Shown in pieces: positions 33,292 through 33,373 of a DNA stretch of 33,373 nucleotides; position 1 is the stretch's first letter, and each line of letters begins with the position of its first letter. The DNA is from Bacteroidales bacterium KHT7 (GTDB lineage: Bacteria; Bacteroidota; Bacteroidia; Bacteroidales; Bacteroidaceae): positions 1-33,373 of the forward strand of contig FNBQ01000010.1 in the NCBI GenBank assembly GCA_900102385.1, given 5' to 3'. The notes below the pieces were generated by a model. The model saw only the letters and a list, made by a program, of their open reading frames with translations, was not told the origin of the DNA and did no database searches. A program made the translations under genes and the position numbers.

Positions 33292-33373
33292 ACGTCCAAG
33301 GTACGTCCAAGGTACGTCCAAGGTACGTCCAAGGTACGTCCAAGGTACGTCCAAGGTACGTCCAAGGTACGTC
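33291..33373. repeat. 11-bp tandem array E, cut by the window edge
   Basis: The unit TACGTCCAAGG repeats without any change for at least seven and a half copies, to the end of the window. The identity of the copies suggests recent expansion. Its full length and right border are not visible. Confidence 0.95.

Overview
The window looks like chromosomal DNA from a member of the Bacteroidota, most likely Bacteroidales and Prevotella-like. Several genes are preceded by the -7 box typical of this phylum (TAnnTTTG), and Shine-Dalgarno sequences are mostly absent. There is a TonB-dependent receptor with an N-terminal carboxypeptidase-regulatory-like domain, a CE15-type glucuronoyl esterase (a plant-fibre degrader trait), and a flexirubin/aryl-polyene-type lipid-pigment cluster. 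Species cannot be fixed from the sequence alone.

Region 1 (1-870) holds the start of an IS transposase cut by the window edge, followed by about 600 bp of non-coding DNA full of hairpins and dispersed-repeat fragments. Region 2 (878-11338, all minus strand) is a defence island transcribed right to left. It contains a decayed XRE-type regulator, an AlbA/Schlafen-type ATP-binding protein with an 11-bp tandem repeat inside its coding sequence, an unrecognised 216-aa protein, and the truncated start of an HsdR_N_2-type restriction/modification gene. Next come a PLD-family nuclease resembling the type IIS enzymes BfiI/NgoFVII and two DNA methyltransferases of different classes. The island ends with a DUF262-DUF1524 (GmrSD-like) nuclease and a DinD-RhuM fusion. 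The most economical reading is a BfiI-like restriction-modification system (one nuclease, two methylases) set into the remains of an older type I-like locus.

Region 3 (11339-12780) is mostly non-coding. It carries three arrays of different 11-bp tandem units, a duplicated block of about 80-90 bp that follows two of the arrays, and a small lipoprotein-like gene that may have lost its ATG. Region 4 (12781-27704, plus strand) has one small unknown gene and then a tight 12-gene operon: ACP, ketosynthase/chain-length-factor fusion, SMR/EamA-like membrane protein, LolA-like carrier, secreted protein, hotdog dehydratase, glycosyltransferase-acyltransferase fusion, two CrtI-like FAD enzymes (the second fused to an acyltransferase), MMPL exporter-acyltransferase-methyltransferase fusion, second ACP, and AMP ligase. 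Together these could activate a starter acid, extend and dehydrate a chain on ACP, change its saturation, attach it to a lipid and move it toward the outer membrane. No ketoreductase or aromatic amino-acid ammonia lyase lies in the window.

Region 5 (27705-33373, minus strand) has a convergent terminator, the CE15 esterase, a repeat-rich gap, a beta-propeller-like protein and a TonB-dependent receptor. Upstream of the receptor are a perfect 12-bp-stem hairpin and a further 11-bp tandem array that runs off the window. Base composition changes visibly between regions: the defence genes are AT-rich and the biosynthetic operon is richer in G+C.
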